NCBI GenBank assembly: GCA_029288115.1
Contig: JARFPV010000442.1
Span: 1 to 6,797, forward strand
Source of the DNA: Akkermansiaceae bacterium
Lineage (GTDB): Bacteria; Verrucomicrobiota; Verrucomicrobiia; Verrucomicrobiales; Akkermansiaceae
Reading direction: 5' to 3'
Length of the DNA stretch: 6,797 nt
Shown here: positions 6,777-6,797 of the stretch, one piece after another
Numbering within the stretch: the first letter of the stretch is position 1
How the letters are laid out: each line of letters starts with the position of its first letter
Notes under the pieces: generated by a model
Seen by the model: only the letters and a program-made list of their open reading frames with translations
What the model was told of the DNA's origin: nothing
Databases searched by the model: none
Made by a program: the position numbers and the translations under genes

Positions 6777-6797
6777 CTGTCTCTTATACACATCTCC
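6777..6797. other. Nextera/Tn5 mosaic-end adapter remnant (not genomic)
   Basis: Positions 6777-6795 are exactly CTGTCTCTTATACACATCT, the reverse complement of the 19-bp Tn5 mosaic end used in Nextera libraries. The following CC fits the continuation of the i7-side adapter (CTCCGAGCCC...). Translated on the minus strand it gives the tell-tale MCIRDR leader fused to PPDK. True genomic sequence ends at 6776. Confidence 0.97.

Noticed and set aside
5657..6797. A complete, short 378-residue PPDK-like protein starting with MCIRDR
   Set aside because: The first six residues derive from adapter. The real gene continues beyond the contig, with about 510 residues missing.

Overview
This window reads as ordinary chromosomal DNA from an environmental or host-associated bacterium, most likely a member of the Verrucomicrobiota (Akkermansia/Rubritalea/Luteolibacter-like). 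That placement is an inference from the gene mix and protein style: a ResB-type cytochrome c maturation protein, a Tat-exported sugar-isomerase-like TIM barrel, pyruvate phosphate dikinase, and mostly weak or absent Shine-Dalgarno sequences. No rRNA or other marker is present to prove it. The last 21 bases are not genomic: they are a Nextera (Tn5 mosaic-end) sequencing adapter, so this is the raw end of a short-read contig.

Layout, left to right. Positions 1-494 (minus) hold the N-terminal part of a ResB-like cytochrome c biogenesis protein cut by the window edge. Just upstream of it on the same strand is a small putative lipoprotein of unknown function (516-1094). A divergent intergenic region of about 114 bp follows. 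Next, on the plus strand, come hemE (uroporphyrinogen decarboxylase, 1209-2249) and hemN (oxygen-independent coproporphyrinogen III oxidase, 2264-3628), probably one operon. Facing hemN tail to tail, with only 3 bp between stop codons, is a Tat-signal-bearing sugar phosphate isomerase/epimerase-like protein (3632-4573, minus). Divergent from that is a 10-TM EamA/DMT-family transporter (4708-5589, plus). A hairpin terminator (5603-5632) separates it from the 3' end of the pyruvate phosphate dikinase gene (5657-6776, minus), which is truncated by the contig end.

Functional reading. The left half has a haem theme. hemE and hemN catalyse two successive steps of the protoporphyrin branch (uroporphyrinogen III to coproporphyrinogen III to protoporphyrinogen IX). 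ResB, with its partner CcsA, handles haem delivery for c-type cytochromes outside the membrane. The lipoprotein between them is the only gene of unknown role and the best candidate for something undescribed, though nothing in its sequence proves a haem or cytochrome function. The right half (isomerase-like protein, transporter, PPDK) shows no clear functional link. I see no mobile element, CRISPR array, RNA gene or evidently new multi-gene system here.
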